From NCBI RefSeq assembly GCF_004138205.1, contig NZ_RXNQ01000011.1, positions 310,001 through 374,000 of the forward strand: 64,000 bases of DNA, read 5' to 3'. Origin of the DNA: Pedobacter sp. SYP-B3415 (lineage in GTDB: Bacteria; Bacteroidota; Bacteroidia; Sphingobacteriales; Sphingobacteriaceae). The translations under genes and the position numbers were made by a program. The stretch's first letter is position 1; each line of letters opens with the position of its first letter. The notes beneath the pieces were generated by a model. It was not told where the DNA came from. It ran no database searches and saw nothing but the letters and a program-made list of their open reading frames with translations. Of the stretch, positions 1 through 7,837 are shown piece by piece.

Positions 1-228
1 TGTCTCTATCCTGCTCCGGAACCTGGCTGGTCTGAACCCAAACAGGATGAGAAGCAGAAAATAGAACTCAAGCTGGAAAACACTGAGATGATAACTGTTC
101 GTGACATCGTTCAGCGGTCCGCCCGCATTTGTCCTGCCAAGCACTGCCCAGCCTAAGGCCGCGGCCAGAAAAAGCCTGAGACCGAGAAAATAAATATTTG
201 CTGCGGTTGTAAGTTTCCGGAATACCAT
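1..228 (-). CDS. Partial membrane protein (N-terminal 76 codons)
   Basis: An ATG at 228 opens a frame that stays open to the left edge, so only the N-terminus is visible. It reads as two hydrophobic stretches, one near residues 12-32 (containing NIYFLGLRLFLAAALGWAVL) and one near 54-66 (FQLEFYFLLLILFGF), joined by a polar segment. This suggests a small integral membrane protein. It starts 13 bases after the stop of the upstream lipoprotein gene on the same strand, so it probably belongs to the same cargo operon of the type VI system. A membrane immunity protein is possible, but no family is recognised. Confidence 0.5.
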   Translation of the reverse strand, partial: MVFRKLTTAANIYFLGLRLFLAAALGWAVLGRTNAGGPLNDVTNSYHLSVFQLEFYFLLLILFGFRPARFRSRIET

Positions 229-241
229 GAAACAGCGCGTG

Positions 242-1183
242 CTACCAAACCTGTAGTTCTGATGAACCCTTTGGCAGGTACAGGAAGATCGGATCTCCAG
301 CCTCAACCGGTTTTGAGCCGCCATCTTTTGACGCAACTTCTCCTTTCATATATAATGCCGGTGCAAGATTTTTTTGCCATAGCGCAACGATCTTACCGTT
401 GGCGTAATATTGGGTGACGACGTCCTGGATAGGCAGGAAAGACCGGTTTTTAACCTGCGGATCTACCATTGCCAGCGGTGAGCTGCTTGCTTCGCTCTTT
501 TCTATCTGCGCCGCGTCTGTATAAGTGGTGTTGTAAACCAACGCAGAAGAATGAGCCAGGTATTTGTTGTAAGCGGCTGAATCGAGGTTTTCACATACCC
601 GCCTGATCTGGTTATATTTTGCACGTACTTTTTCATCGATATCAGGAATGCTTTTTAAATCTGTCGCGGCATTCAGCTCCGCCGCGTAATCAAACGGTAC
701 TTTAGCCGTGAACTGAACGGTCGTTTCGTAGTACGGCAGTTTTTTTTCTTCGAGACCGCCGGGAAGTTCAAAACTTGCAATCGTTTTGTACTCACTCAGT
801 CGGCTCTGCCTGTCGGGTGCATGGAAAAAGTTCAACGTCACATGCGCGTATTTAGTCAGATAGGCATCACCTTCTTTCGGGTAAATCTTTACGAGGGCTG
901 TCTGCGGGCCGCTGCCGGTAATCATGGCATTGAGGGGCAGCATCATGCTTTCGCCATTATTTTCTGTAAGGCGATAGTCAACGTTACCGCGCATTTCCAG
1001 TACCAGGCGGCAGCCCTGTTTATTGATTTGTACGGTATAGACCGGTGTTTCCTTGTAGGTCTGAACTCCAGATTTTATTACATCAATGGTTTCTTTCATT
1101 TCTTTCTTTTCATTTTGAGCATTGCAGCCGCCGTTCAGCAGGTGTACAAGCACCAATGCACAGACAAGGATGTCTTTTTTCAT
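242..1183 (-). CDS. Putative lipoprotein at the end of the T6SS cargo island
   Basis: The 313-residue product begins with a lysine-containing start, a hydrophobic core and a Gly-Gly-Cys at about residues 18-20. This looks like a lipoprotein signal, although Asn at -3 is not an ideal lipobox residue. The mature part is predicted mainly beta, with no catalytic motif I recognise. It starts two bases after the stop of the 880-residue gene upstream, so the two are likely translated together. By position it could be a periplasmic immunity protein for that large protein; this is inference from gene order only. Confidence 0.6.
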   Translation of the reverse strand: MKKDILVCALVLVHLLNGGCNAQNEKKEMKETIDVIKSGVQTYKETPVYTVQINKQGCRLVLEMRGNVDYRLTENNGESMMLPLNAMITGSGPQTALVKIYPKEGDAYLTKYAHVTLNFFHAPDRQSRLSEYKTIASFELPGGLEEKKLPYYETTVQFTAKVPFDYAAELNAATDLKSIPDIDEKVRAKYNQIRRVCENLDSAAYNKYLAHSSALVYNTTYTDAAQIEKSEASSSPLAMVDPQVKNRSFLPIQDVVTQYYANGKIVALWQKNLAPALYMKGEVASKDGGSKPVEAGDPIFLYLPKGSSELQVW

Positions 1184-1185
1184 TT

Positions 1186-3828
1186 CTAATTCTTTACATA
1201 ATAATACCGGCCCTTCAGCATGTCGGGTCTGGGCGCTACAAGTTCATGCGCTTCATTGTCAACACCGATTTTGGCACGCCAGACTTTTGCCTTTGCGGTT
1301 ACAAAGACGAGAAGTCCACCGAAACCAACGCCGGCCTCAATATACAGGCCCTCGTTGCTCATGCCTCTTTTGGCAGAGAACATCAATGAAGTTTCGCCCC
1401 TGGCGGAAGCCTCGAACTCGACCGATACGTCGCTGGCTGAATCGGCCCGGAAGCTGATCTTTGGTACATTTGCCGCTGCTTTAACGCCGAGCTCGGCACC
1501 AATACCGACGGTCGTGCCGACCTCTATCGGGTCCGCTCCGTACTCCTGTCCCAGGTTGATAGTTGTTTTGAGGTCAATCTGCCCAAACGCATACAAATTA
1601 AACCATATTTCAATACCAGCAAAGTCTGCAGCTGTGCGTATAGCTTTTATGACCTGACCTGCCGCCGGAATAAACTCCGCACATGCAATAAGATCAAGTT
1701 TTCCAGTGCCTTTGATAAGTGGTGTAAAGCCGACCGACACTGTTCCGGTACGTCTGACTTTATTTGGTTTTTCCTTATCAGGCTCCAGTTTCCAGGTGCC
1801 CGCGATCGAGATGACCGGATAATCCATCTGAAAAGTAATGGGACTGTTCACAAGCCTTACACGCGATGCTACACTTGCCGCCATACCCCGCCGGGCTGCT
1901 GTTACGCCGGTAATTTCATCCAGTGTTTCTTTGACTTTAACCAATGCCCTCAGAAAAGGTTCAATCTTCGCTGCGTAACCGCCGCCGATCTCACGCTGGT
2001 GCTCGCCGGTTTTGCCCTTAATAGCCAGTTCAAATGAGACTTCCGCGTTGAGGAATCTGCGGTTGTTCGTCGCCTGAAGTGTCCTGTTTCGGTTTTGCCG
2101 GGAACTGACGCCTGCAGGCATGTTTGTGTGCGAATACACTTCGGGAACCTCAGACGACAATTTAAGATTAAACTCCCACTCAATATCGGGAAATACCCTG
2201 ATCCTGGCGATCTGGTTGGGATAACGGCAGGTACTTACCGGCAGGTACCAGGTCTGACCAAGATCATCTCCAAGCCAGAAGTAATTAAACATCCATAGAA
2301 ACTCAGAAGCGGCATTACTGCCCAGCGATCTTTCCATGAATACCTTCGAATACATGTAATTAAGATCCAGGTTTACTTCATTCTCACCCTTGTAAGAAAA
2401 AGAAAGGTTCTGCACCTCCGAGACATCCTCGGAAGGCGCTTTGTTGGGATCAGCGACGACATCGGTATCGCCCGCCTGCGAAGGGTCATTAGCTGTTACA
2501 TATCCCCGTTCGGAATGGAGTGCGGCACGCACCCTGTCTGTCAGAAATACATGGGCAGGCTGATCGTGTTTCTGTCCGGGTTCCAGCAGCACGCCTGTAC
2601 ATGGAACGCCCTTGTTTTGAAGATTTTCTGCAGTGATTGACACGGCTTTCTTTTCTTCACCACGAATAATTTCAAACGCAAGTTCGGTACGGTCGCCACC
2701 GCTTTGAAGGGAATCCTCATCAAAGGCCACAAATGGCGACCTGTCTGATGCGCTGGCGTCTTTTATCGTGATTTTTGAATAGCCGCAGGGATCGAAATCT
2801 TTATGTGTGTAACGGATGTCGCCAATATACTGAATCTGGTTCTGGCGGGTCTGTTCCGTCCGCCTGAGGTAATCGGCCATCAGCTCGCCCGAAACCATAA
2901 ACCTGCTTGAAGTCGAATCTTTCTGGTCGATATCCTGAAGCTGTAATAAGTTCCGGTCGTAATTGACAAGGTCTTTGGTAGGTTCGGTGGCAAAATTGCG
3001 GTAGGCTACACGCTCAGCTTTGTCAGGATCTTCGGTCCCGTTCCTGTTCATGTGTTTTTTGTAGATCTCAACTGCTACCGTAAAATTTTTCTGCCTGTTT
3101 TCACCTTCCCTCCAGTCAATTTCGATCGGAAAGTTATGGATAAACCGACAGTTGAAATTGCTGCTGCCGGGACTCGTTGTTGTAATGTCAAAAGTCTTGA
3201 CAGTATCCCACACATTATTAGATTCAAACTCTGACGTTTCTCCCAGTCCAGCTGCTTTTTCCACCTCGAGCAGATAGAGTTTAGCGCGGTACTTGTTGTT
3301 TTTTTCAAGATTATAACCATGAAACATGAGCTGAAGCTGCATCATTTCGCCGTATCTGCGCACCCGCTCACTTTCAGAAAAATAGGCAAAGTCGATTTTT
3401 GATTCGGCTACCGGCACAACATAGAAGAAAAAGCCAGTGCCGGGGCTAAAGCTGAAAACTTCAATTCTTTGTTTGTATCCGAAATAATAGCCATGACCTG
3501 AAGGCGAGAAGTTGACGCTGCTTCCAACCTTATAACGCGTTCCGACACCCCATTTGCCAACCGGTTCCGGTCCGGTACCAAGCGGCCCCCAGAGGTCTGA
3601 AGCACCGCTCTCGAGCTTTTCAACATCGGGAAGGAAATCATTATAGATATAGGCCCACCGTGCCGCCTGTGCACTTGATTTCTTGTTTACGGTGCCATCT
3701 TCCATGCACGTTTCATCAACCACAAACTCGTTTGTATCGCCTGAATAGAGATAATATGTCTTTCCTTTTTCAACCAGGTAACGTGTTCCGTTTGTTACCC
3801 AATAGCAGTGTTTTATTCCTCTGGGCAT
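1186..3828 (-). CDS. Large T6SS-associated protein of unknown function, candidate effector
   Basis: This 880-residue protein has no signal peptide and no fold I can name. The N-terminal 60 residues are rich in Tyr and Trp. The middle is acidic and predicted beta-rich. The last roughly 250 residues are Gly/Ala/Val-rich with alternating hydrophobicity (for example GIGAELGVKAAANVP and ASARGETSLMF), which resembles an amphipathic beta-strand domain. It begins one base after the stop of the DUF4280 PAAR-like gene (TAA-G-ATG) and is followed two bases later by a lipoprotein gene. A large unknown gene directly behind a spike gene and before a lipoprotein is the usual layout of a spike-delivered effector with its immunity protein. 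A structural role in the spike cannot be excluded. Confidence 0.6.
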   Translation of the reverse strand: MPRGIKHCYWVTNGTRYLVEKGKTYYLYSGDTNEFVVDETCMEDGTVNKKSSAQAARWAYIYNDFLPDVEKLESGASDLWGPLGTGPEPVGKWGVGTRYKVGSSVNFSPSGHGYYFGYKQRIEVFSFSPGTGFFFYVVPVAESKIDFAYFSESERVRRYGEMMQLQLMFHGYNLEKNNKYRAKLYLLEVEKAAGLGETSEFESNNVWDTVKTFDITTTSPGSSNFNCRFIHNFPIEIDWREGENRQKNFTVAVEIYKKHMNRNGTEDPDKAERVAYRNFATEPTKDLVNYDRNLLQLQDIDQKDSTSSRFMVSGELMADYLRRTEQTRQNQIQYIGDIRYTHKDFDPCGYSKITIKDASASDRSPFVAFDEDSLQSGGDRTELAFEIIRGEEKKAVSITAENLQNKGVPCTGVLLEPGQKHDQPAHVFLTDRVRAALHSERGYVTANDPSQAGDTDVVADPNKAPSEDVSEVQNLSFSYKGENEVNLDLNYMYSKVFMERSLGSNAASEFLWMFNYFWLGDDLGQTWYLPVSTCRYPNQIARIRVFPDIEWEFNLKLSSEVPEVYSHTNMPAGVSSRQNRNRTLQATNNRRFLNAEVSFELAIKGKTGEHQREIGGGYAAKIEPFLRALVKVKETLDEITGVTAARRGMAASVASRVRLVNSPITFQMDYPVISIAGTWKLEPDKEKPNKVRRTGTVSVGFTPLIKGTGKLDLIACAEFIPAAGQVIKAIRTAADFAGIEIWFNLYAFGQIDLKTTINLGQEYGADPIEVGTTVGIGAELGVKAAANVPKISFRADSASDVSVEFEASARGETSLMFSAKRGMSNEGLYIEAGVGFGGLLVFVTAKAKVWRAKIGVDNEAHELVAPRPDMLKGRYYYVKN

Positions 3829-3829
3829 C

Positions 3830-4315
3830 TTATCTGGCGTTTAAAAATTCGTAGATGTCTTTTTTCTGTATGTCTTTCATATTAACCAGCGGATTGACCT
3901 GCGATTGTGTCTTCTCATCGGCATTTTCAATGTTCTGACTGGAGACGCTGCCTTTCTGACCCGTTTTACTTATCTTAATGCACGGCGATCCGCTGATCGC
4001 ACATATGCCCTTGCTGTCTTCGACGAGTACCTGCCCGTTGTTAACAAGCACCATGTCTTCATACTGAGCTGTCCACTTTGTAAGTTTCGGCACGCAGGGG
4101 AGATAACCGCTTCCCGAGGGTTGAAGCTTGCAGTTCCCGAATGTGTTTTTTTCAAACGTCATTCCGGTGTCGACGTGCGAGGCAATGAGCTTTTTGCTGC
4201 CGTCCATATCGTTTACGTAGTGTTTTTCCTGCGTAAGAACCTTCAGTTTGTCAGGTTGCGTCCCAAACTGGCATTCGCACGTGGCGCCCTGTACTACTAT
4301 TTCTTTTTGCGACAT
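3830..4315 (-). CDS. DUF4280 PAAR-like spike protein
   Basis: A 161-residue protein with the pattern of the DUF4280 PAAR-like family. The N-terminus (IVVQGATCECQFGTQP) is followed by Cys-containing turns at GNCKLQPSG, YLPCVP and GICAISGSPCIK, which space the conserved Cys/Gly residues of this cone-shaped domain. In Bacteroidota T6SS loci such proteins are expected to cap the VgrG trimer and carry effectors. The tail after about residue 125 is polar and probably flexible. The gene sits between an unknown 308-residue gene (12 bases) and the 880-residue candidate effector (1 base). Confidence 0.8.
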   Translation of the reverse strand: MSQKEIVVQGATCECQFGTQPDKLKVLTQEKHYVNDMDGSKKLIASHVDTGMTFEKNTFGNCKLQPSGSGYLPCVPKLTKWTAQYEDMVLVNNGQVLVEDSKGICAISGSPCIKISKTGQKGSVSSQNIENADEKTQSQVNPLVNMKDIQKKDIYEFLNAR

Positions 4316-4327
4316 AACTGTTTTAAA

Positions 4328-5254
4328 CTAGTTGAAAATCCTTTGCCAGAATCCCTTTGGTTTTTTGCTTTCTTCTTCCACCACCAGGTTGTCTGAGAGC
4401 TGCTCGGTTTCCACTTCATTACCAATACGGTATGCGCTGAACCGGATAGATTCACCTGCCTGCAGCTGCGTTGGAAGCAGGCAGGTTGCAGTTGCATATC
4501 TCAGGACCCCGTCCCGCTTGTCCAGATCGAGTTGGGCCTGCAGCGAGGCATTTGCCTGACCCGGCTGTTCACCTGGAATGGCCGTCAGTTGGGCTTTGCC
4601 GTTGTAACGGAGGGTAAATGTTCCGTAATCGCTCGGCGTTTCATCAAGTGTCTGCTGACCGTTAAAGACGACGCGCCGATAGGGAAGGGCCGCAAAGATG
4701 AAATCCGTCGCGGGCGCTTCATTTTCAGACCGGTCCTCGTAACGGTCATGAAAAAAAATGTTCCAGAACATATCATTATTCAATGCGTCAAGGATGCGCC
4801 AGGGGTCTTCGATCTGCCGGTTCATTTTCTCGACGAATGCCCGGGCAAGTGTGCCTTCAAATTTATCAAGGAGGTTGGCTGCCGCTTCTGCCCAGCGCTG
4901 CTGAATTTCCTGGTGATTTTTTAATCCCCCGAGAATGTGGTTGCGATGATCAATGTCTACTTTAACAGGATACAACGCGCGCATGGAAGCAGCAGCCAGT
5001 TGCTCGCTGATCAGATCAGGTTCATGCCTGTCAAAATACAGATCGCTCCGGTCTATCGTTACCTGCCAGCACTGATGCTGATGCCGGTATTTTTCAAAAC
5101 TTACATGCGCCTGGTAATCGAGCCTGCTGCTTAGCTTTTCACCAGCTTCGTAAAAACGGATGCTGACACCATAACTGCGGTGGGTTCTTGGCTGCGGATT
5201 AAAAGTCAGTCTCTGCAGTTCAGTTCCTGGTGTATCGAATGTTGTAGATTTCAT
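4328..5254 (-). CDS. T6SS cargo-island protein of unknown function
   Basis: The frame is open further upstream, but the start is placed at the ATG at 5254. It lies 17 bases after the stop of the phospholipase gene and is preceded by a G-run, whereas longer versions would overlap that gene. The 308-residue product lacks a signal peptide or membrane segment. It has a beta-rich N-terminal part, a helical middle (residues about 115-170) and a beta-rich C-terminal part ending in a basic, Trp-containing tail. No family is recognised. Its place between Tle1-like phospholipase and PAAR-like genes suggests an adaptor or loading factor for one of them; this is inference. Confidence 0.65.
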   Translation of the reverse strand: MKSTTFDTPGTELQRLTFNPQPRTHRSYGVSIRFYEAGEKLSSRLDYQAHVSFEKYRHQHQCWQVTIDRSDLYFDRHEPDLISEQLAAASMRALYPVKVDIDHRNHILGGLKNHQEIQQRWAEAAANLLDKFEGTLARAFVEKMNRQIEDPWRILDALNNDMFWNIFFHDRYEDRSENEAPATDFIFAALPYRRVVFNGQQTLDETPSDYGTFTLRYNGKAQLTAIPGEQPGQANASLQAQLDLDKRDGVLRYATATCLLPTQLQAGESIRFSAYRIGNEVETEQLSDNLVVEEESKKPKGFWQRIFN

Positions 5255-5271
5255 TTTGACCCCCCGGAATT

Positions 5272-6624
5272 TTAATAATAAACGCGTTGCCTGTTGCTGT
5301 TCGGATCCATACCAATGCCTTTGCGGTTCGCCGACCAATGCAGATAAGTATTTCGAAGCTCGCGAAGATCGAGCTGTGCCTGCCGCTCAGCAGGATTTGC
5401 TGACAGTGGTCTGAAAACATAAGGCCGGCCGCTGGCCATGACATAGGGCTGGAGATAGCCTTTTACGCGAACCAGCAGCGGATGCGACTTTATTGAATAC
5501 TTATCGTCATTAATCAACCGGAGGTTAAATGGCAAGCCACCATTTTTACCATACTCGGCCATGAACTGCAGGGGAATATAGCTGTATTCCTTGCGCAGGT
5601 TTCGTGTGCCTTTCAGGGCCAGGTACCAGCCGGGAGTTATCTCGAGCTGATGTTCCTTGTACCAGCAGTCGTTAACGAGTTTTTGCTTGTAATCAAGCAA
5701 TTTTCTGTTTGTGGTCCAGGATGTCTCAATCTCGTCAATAACCTCAATGCCAGACTCATAACTGCCCCCAATATCGCTGTGTACGCCGGGAAAACTTCTT
5801 TCCTTTCCGATATGTGTATGTGTGAGCGAGAAATTTTCCCGGTGCTCATTTTCAGCAGTGAAATGAATAACCTGCTGCGCTTTGCCGATCTGATTGAGAT
5901 GCAGTTCTTCAACATCATTAAAATTCGGCGGTATCCGTGCGTTGGTAGAGTAAGACGAAACCGTATCAAATATACCGAGGAACCTCACCCTGATCTGGGC
6001 AGTAGTGATGTTAATACCTGCTTCCTTCAGTTTGGCACCGAGATGACCGCAGGCAGGCATAGACTGGTTCTTGACCACATGGCCGTCTGAATCTGTATAC
6101 CAGGTGCTGCCGCTCTCGGGATCTGCGTTTAACCGGGCGCGATATGCTGACTTCGATATCTCGTAAACGAAATTTCGGGCCGCCGCTGCGCCCCGGCTAA
6201 AGCCGAATACATCAAGCGATATATACCGAAGTTTTTTGTCGCGATTCTGCTGCAAAACAGGCAGGATTTTCTGCGCCAGCTTCTCGCATCCCTTCCTGAC
6301 TTTTGCCCGTATACCGGTTGATCCCGAGCCGAGTGCATAACCGATTGTGGCATCGCCCTGCTTATCCTGCGTGCCGATACCTTCAATGTAAATACTTTTT
6401 GACTTGTCGAACGTATCCCATAGCCGTGCCACGTTAGACCAGTCATTCTGATAGCTGCTGGCCGGGTCGGTACCGTGTGCACGGTAGGCGGCGGTGTTGG
6501 CCCTTCGCTCATTAGTATTGGTCTTGTTGTTCTTAGTGCCATCGAAGAACATGCCGGCAGATACATCAATATATTCTACCGGATTTTGCCGGGGTGTATA
6601 GTTGCCTAACTGAACGCTGCTCAT
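5272..6624 (-). CDS. DUF2235 (Tle1-like) phospholipase, T6SS effector
   Basis: The 450-residue product is an alpha/beta hydrolase of the DUF2235 family, to which the Tle1 T6SS phospholipases belong. The nucleophile elbow GFSRGAAAAR places Ser at about residue 142. The catalytic Asp is likely in LGIFDTVSS (about 219) and the His in PGVHSDIGGSY (about 282). The N-terminal FFDGTKNNK motif is typical of the family. ATG 6624 is used because the upstream gene stops one base before it (TAA-C-ATG); the upstream Met would overlap that gene. In the family these enzymes hydrolyse membrane phospholipids of target cells. The preceding lipoprotein gene is the probable immunity gene. Confidence 0.88.
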   Translation of the reverse strand: MSSVQLGNYTPRQNPVEYIDVSAGMFFDGTKNNKTNTNERRANTAAYRAHGTDPASSYQNDWSNVARLWDTFDKSKSIYIEGIGTQDKQGDATIGYALGSGSTGIRAKVRKGCEKLAQKILPVLQQNRDKKLRYISLDVFGFSRGAAAARNFVYEISKSAYRARLNADPESGSTWYTDSDGHVVKNQSMPACGHLGAKLKEAGINITTAQIRVRFLGIFDTVSSYSTNARIPPNFNDVEELHLNQIGKAQQVIHFTAENEHRENFSLTHTHIGKERSFPGVHSDIGGSYESGIEVIDEIETSWTTNRKLLDYKQKLVNDCWYKEHQLEITPGWYLALKGTRNLRKEYSYIPLQFMAEYGKNGGLPFNLRLINDDKYSIKSHPLLVRVKGYLQPYVMASGRPYVFRPLSANPAERQAQLDLRELRNTYLHWSANRKGIGMDPNSNRQRVYY

Positions 6625-6625
6625 G

Positions 6626-7666
6626 TTAATCTGCGATTTGAGTGATCCGGGATTTTGCCCGCTGCAAAGTGATCTGCTGCGATTCATTTTTTAGTATGAC
6701 CCGGGCCGCATTTTTTTGATCATTAAGTGTTACAACCAGATCAATTTCAGCTCCGGTTCCCAGCTTTGAAAAAGCTTCAGGCGTCTCTTTCAGATCGAAA
6801 GGATCAATACGGACGGCAGATTTCTTACCGTCTGCATCCTGCCAGATGAGGATCAGGTAGCGTGGAACTGCCCGGGCAGCATACACGTTTGCCGACACTG
6901 CCGCCCCGGAAAGTGTTTCTTCCTCCCCATTCAGGTAACTGACAAAAATTTCATCAGGTCTGACATTTGAAGCAGCCTGAAAACTTACCCGCCACTTGTA
7001 TTTTTCCCGGTAATGGTCATAATCCCGGGGTTCTGGTCGGCCATCTTCCTTGATGCGTGCAACGATTTCAGGTTTCATGATACTGTCGTCAGCCAATGTA
7101 CGGTCGCTAAAGCCTGCGTTAAACATATACTTTGCGCTTTCATAAGCTGTTTCAGGGGTAATGGATGTTTCTTTTGCTGTGAACGTTCCGACTTCTGTCT
7201 GAAAGCCGGTGCCGCTCAGCCATACGACCACTCTTCCGCCGGGCGCGAGCCCCACCTTGATAAGCGAGTAGGTCTCTTTTTTACCGGTCAGGCTATTTGT
7301 AAATCCGTCGTTGAAAAGCTTTTCAATTCGTCCTCTATCGAGCGCCCAGGATCCCGTGTAGAACTTTTTCTCCACATGAGAGAGCCAGGTGAATTTTAAA
7401 GAGTCGGGCGCTTCCATAGCCTCAGTTTCGACACTCATGATACCACCCGCGTTGCCCCACCCGGTATTCTGGGTGCCCCAGATCGCATCAAAACTGTACG
7501 TAAAATCGGGAGCAATCAGAGCACCTTCATAAACTTCGACAGGGTATTCTTCCGGAGCGGAAACTGTCCCGGTCCAGTTGTATTTTTTTTCCATATGTTG
7601 TCCCTTGCAGCCTGCAGATATGGTGATAACAGCCATGAGCAATACTGCAGCAAAATTGAGCCTCAT
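6626..7666 (-). CDS. DUF2931-like lipoprotein, probable phospholipase immunity protein
   Basis: A 346-residue lipoprotein with a clear signal: hydrophobic core and lipobox ISAGC at about residues 16-20. The mature part begins with a segment resembling DUF2931 (KYNWTGTVSAPEEYPVEVY and a later WGTQNTGWGN). DUF2931 lipoproteins are often found beside DUF2235 phospholipases. The gene overlaps the preceding 57-codon gene by four bases (ATGA) and is followed after one base by the phospholipase gene. A periplasmic lipoprotein translated just before a membrane-attacking enzyme fits an immunity role. The function is inferred from context. Confidence 0.7.
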   Translation of the reverse strand: MRLNFAAVLLMAVITISAGCKGQHMEKKYNWTGTVSAPEEYPVEVYEGALIAPDFTYSFDAIWGTQNTGWGNAGGIMSVETEAMEAPDSLKFTWLSHVEKKFYTGSWALDRGRIEKLFNDGFTNSLTGKKETYSLIKVGLAPGGRVVVWLSGTGFQTEVGTFTAKETSITPETAYESAKYMFNAGFSDRTLADDSIMKPEIVARIKEDGRPEPRDYDHYREKYKWRVSFQAASNVRPDEIFVSYLNGEEETLSGAAVSANVYAARAVPRYLILIWQDADGKKSAVRIDPFDLKETPEAFSKLGTGAEIDLVVTLNDQKNAARVILKNESQQITLQRAKSRITQIAD

Positions 7667-7836
7667 GATTTTTTTCCGCTTGATACGATCTTTTTTACGC
7701 TGGCCAGCGCGAGATTGCCCGAGGTGGCTTCAACATTCAGCCTGTCAGCCTTCTTTTCAAGCTTTTTACCAACAGCCAGCTTATAGTTCTGCGCTACTTC
7801 AATCCGGATGTTCTTTGCGTTCTTCGTAATGGCCAT
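7663..7836 (-). CDS. 57-residue basic protein directly after vgrG
   Basis: A short gene starting with MAITKNAKNIRIEVAQ and ending SSGKKS, lysine-rich, with no cysteine and no signal. The start at 7836 is fixed by the TAA-C-ATG junction with vgrG. Its stop overlaps the start of the lipoprotein gene (ATGA), so the three genes form a tightly coupled chain, which argues that it is translated. It may extend or decorate the VgrG needle or act as a small chaperone. It is not recognised as a named family. Confidence 0.6.
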   Translation of the reverse strand: MAITKNAKNIRIEVAQNYKLAVGKKLEKKADRLNVEATSGNLALASVKKIVSSGKKS

Positions 7837-7837
7837 G

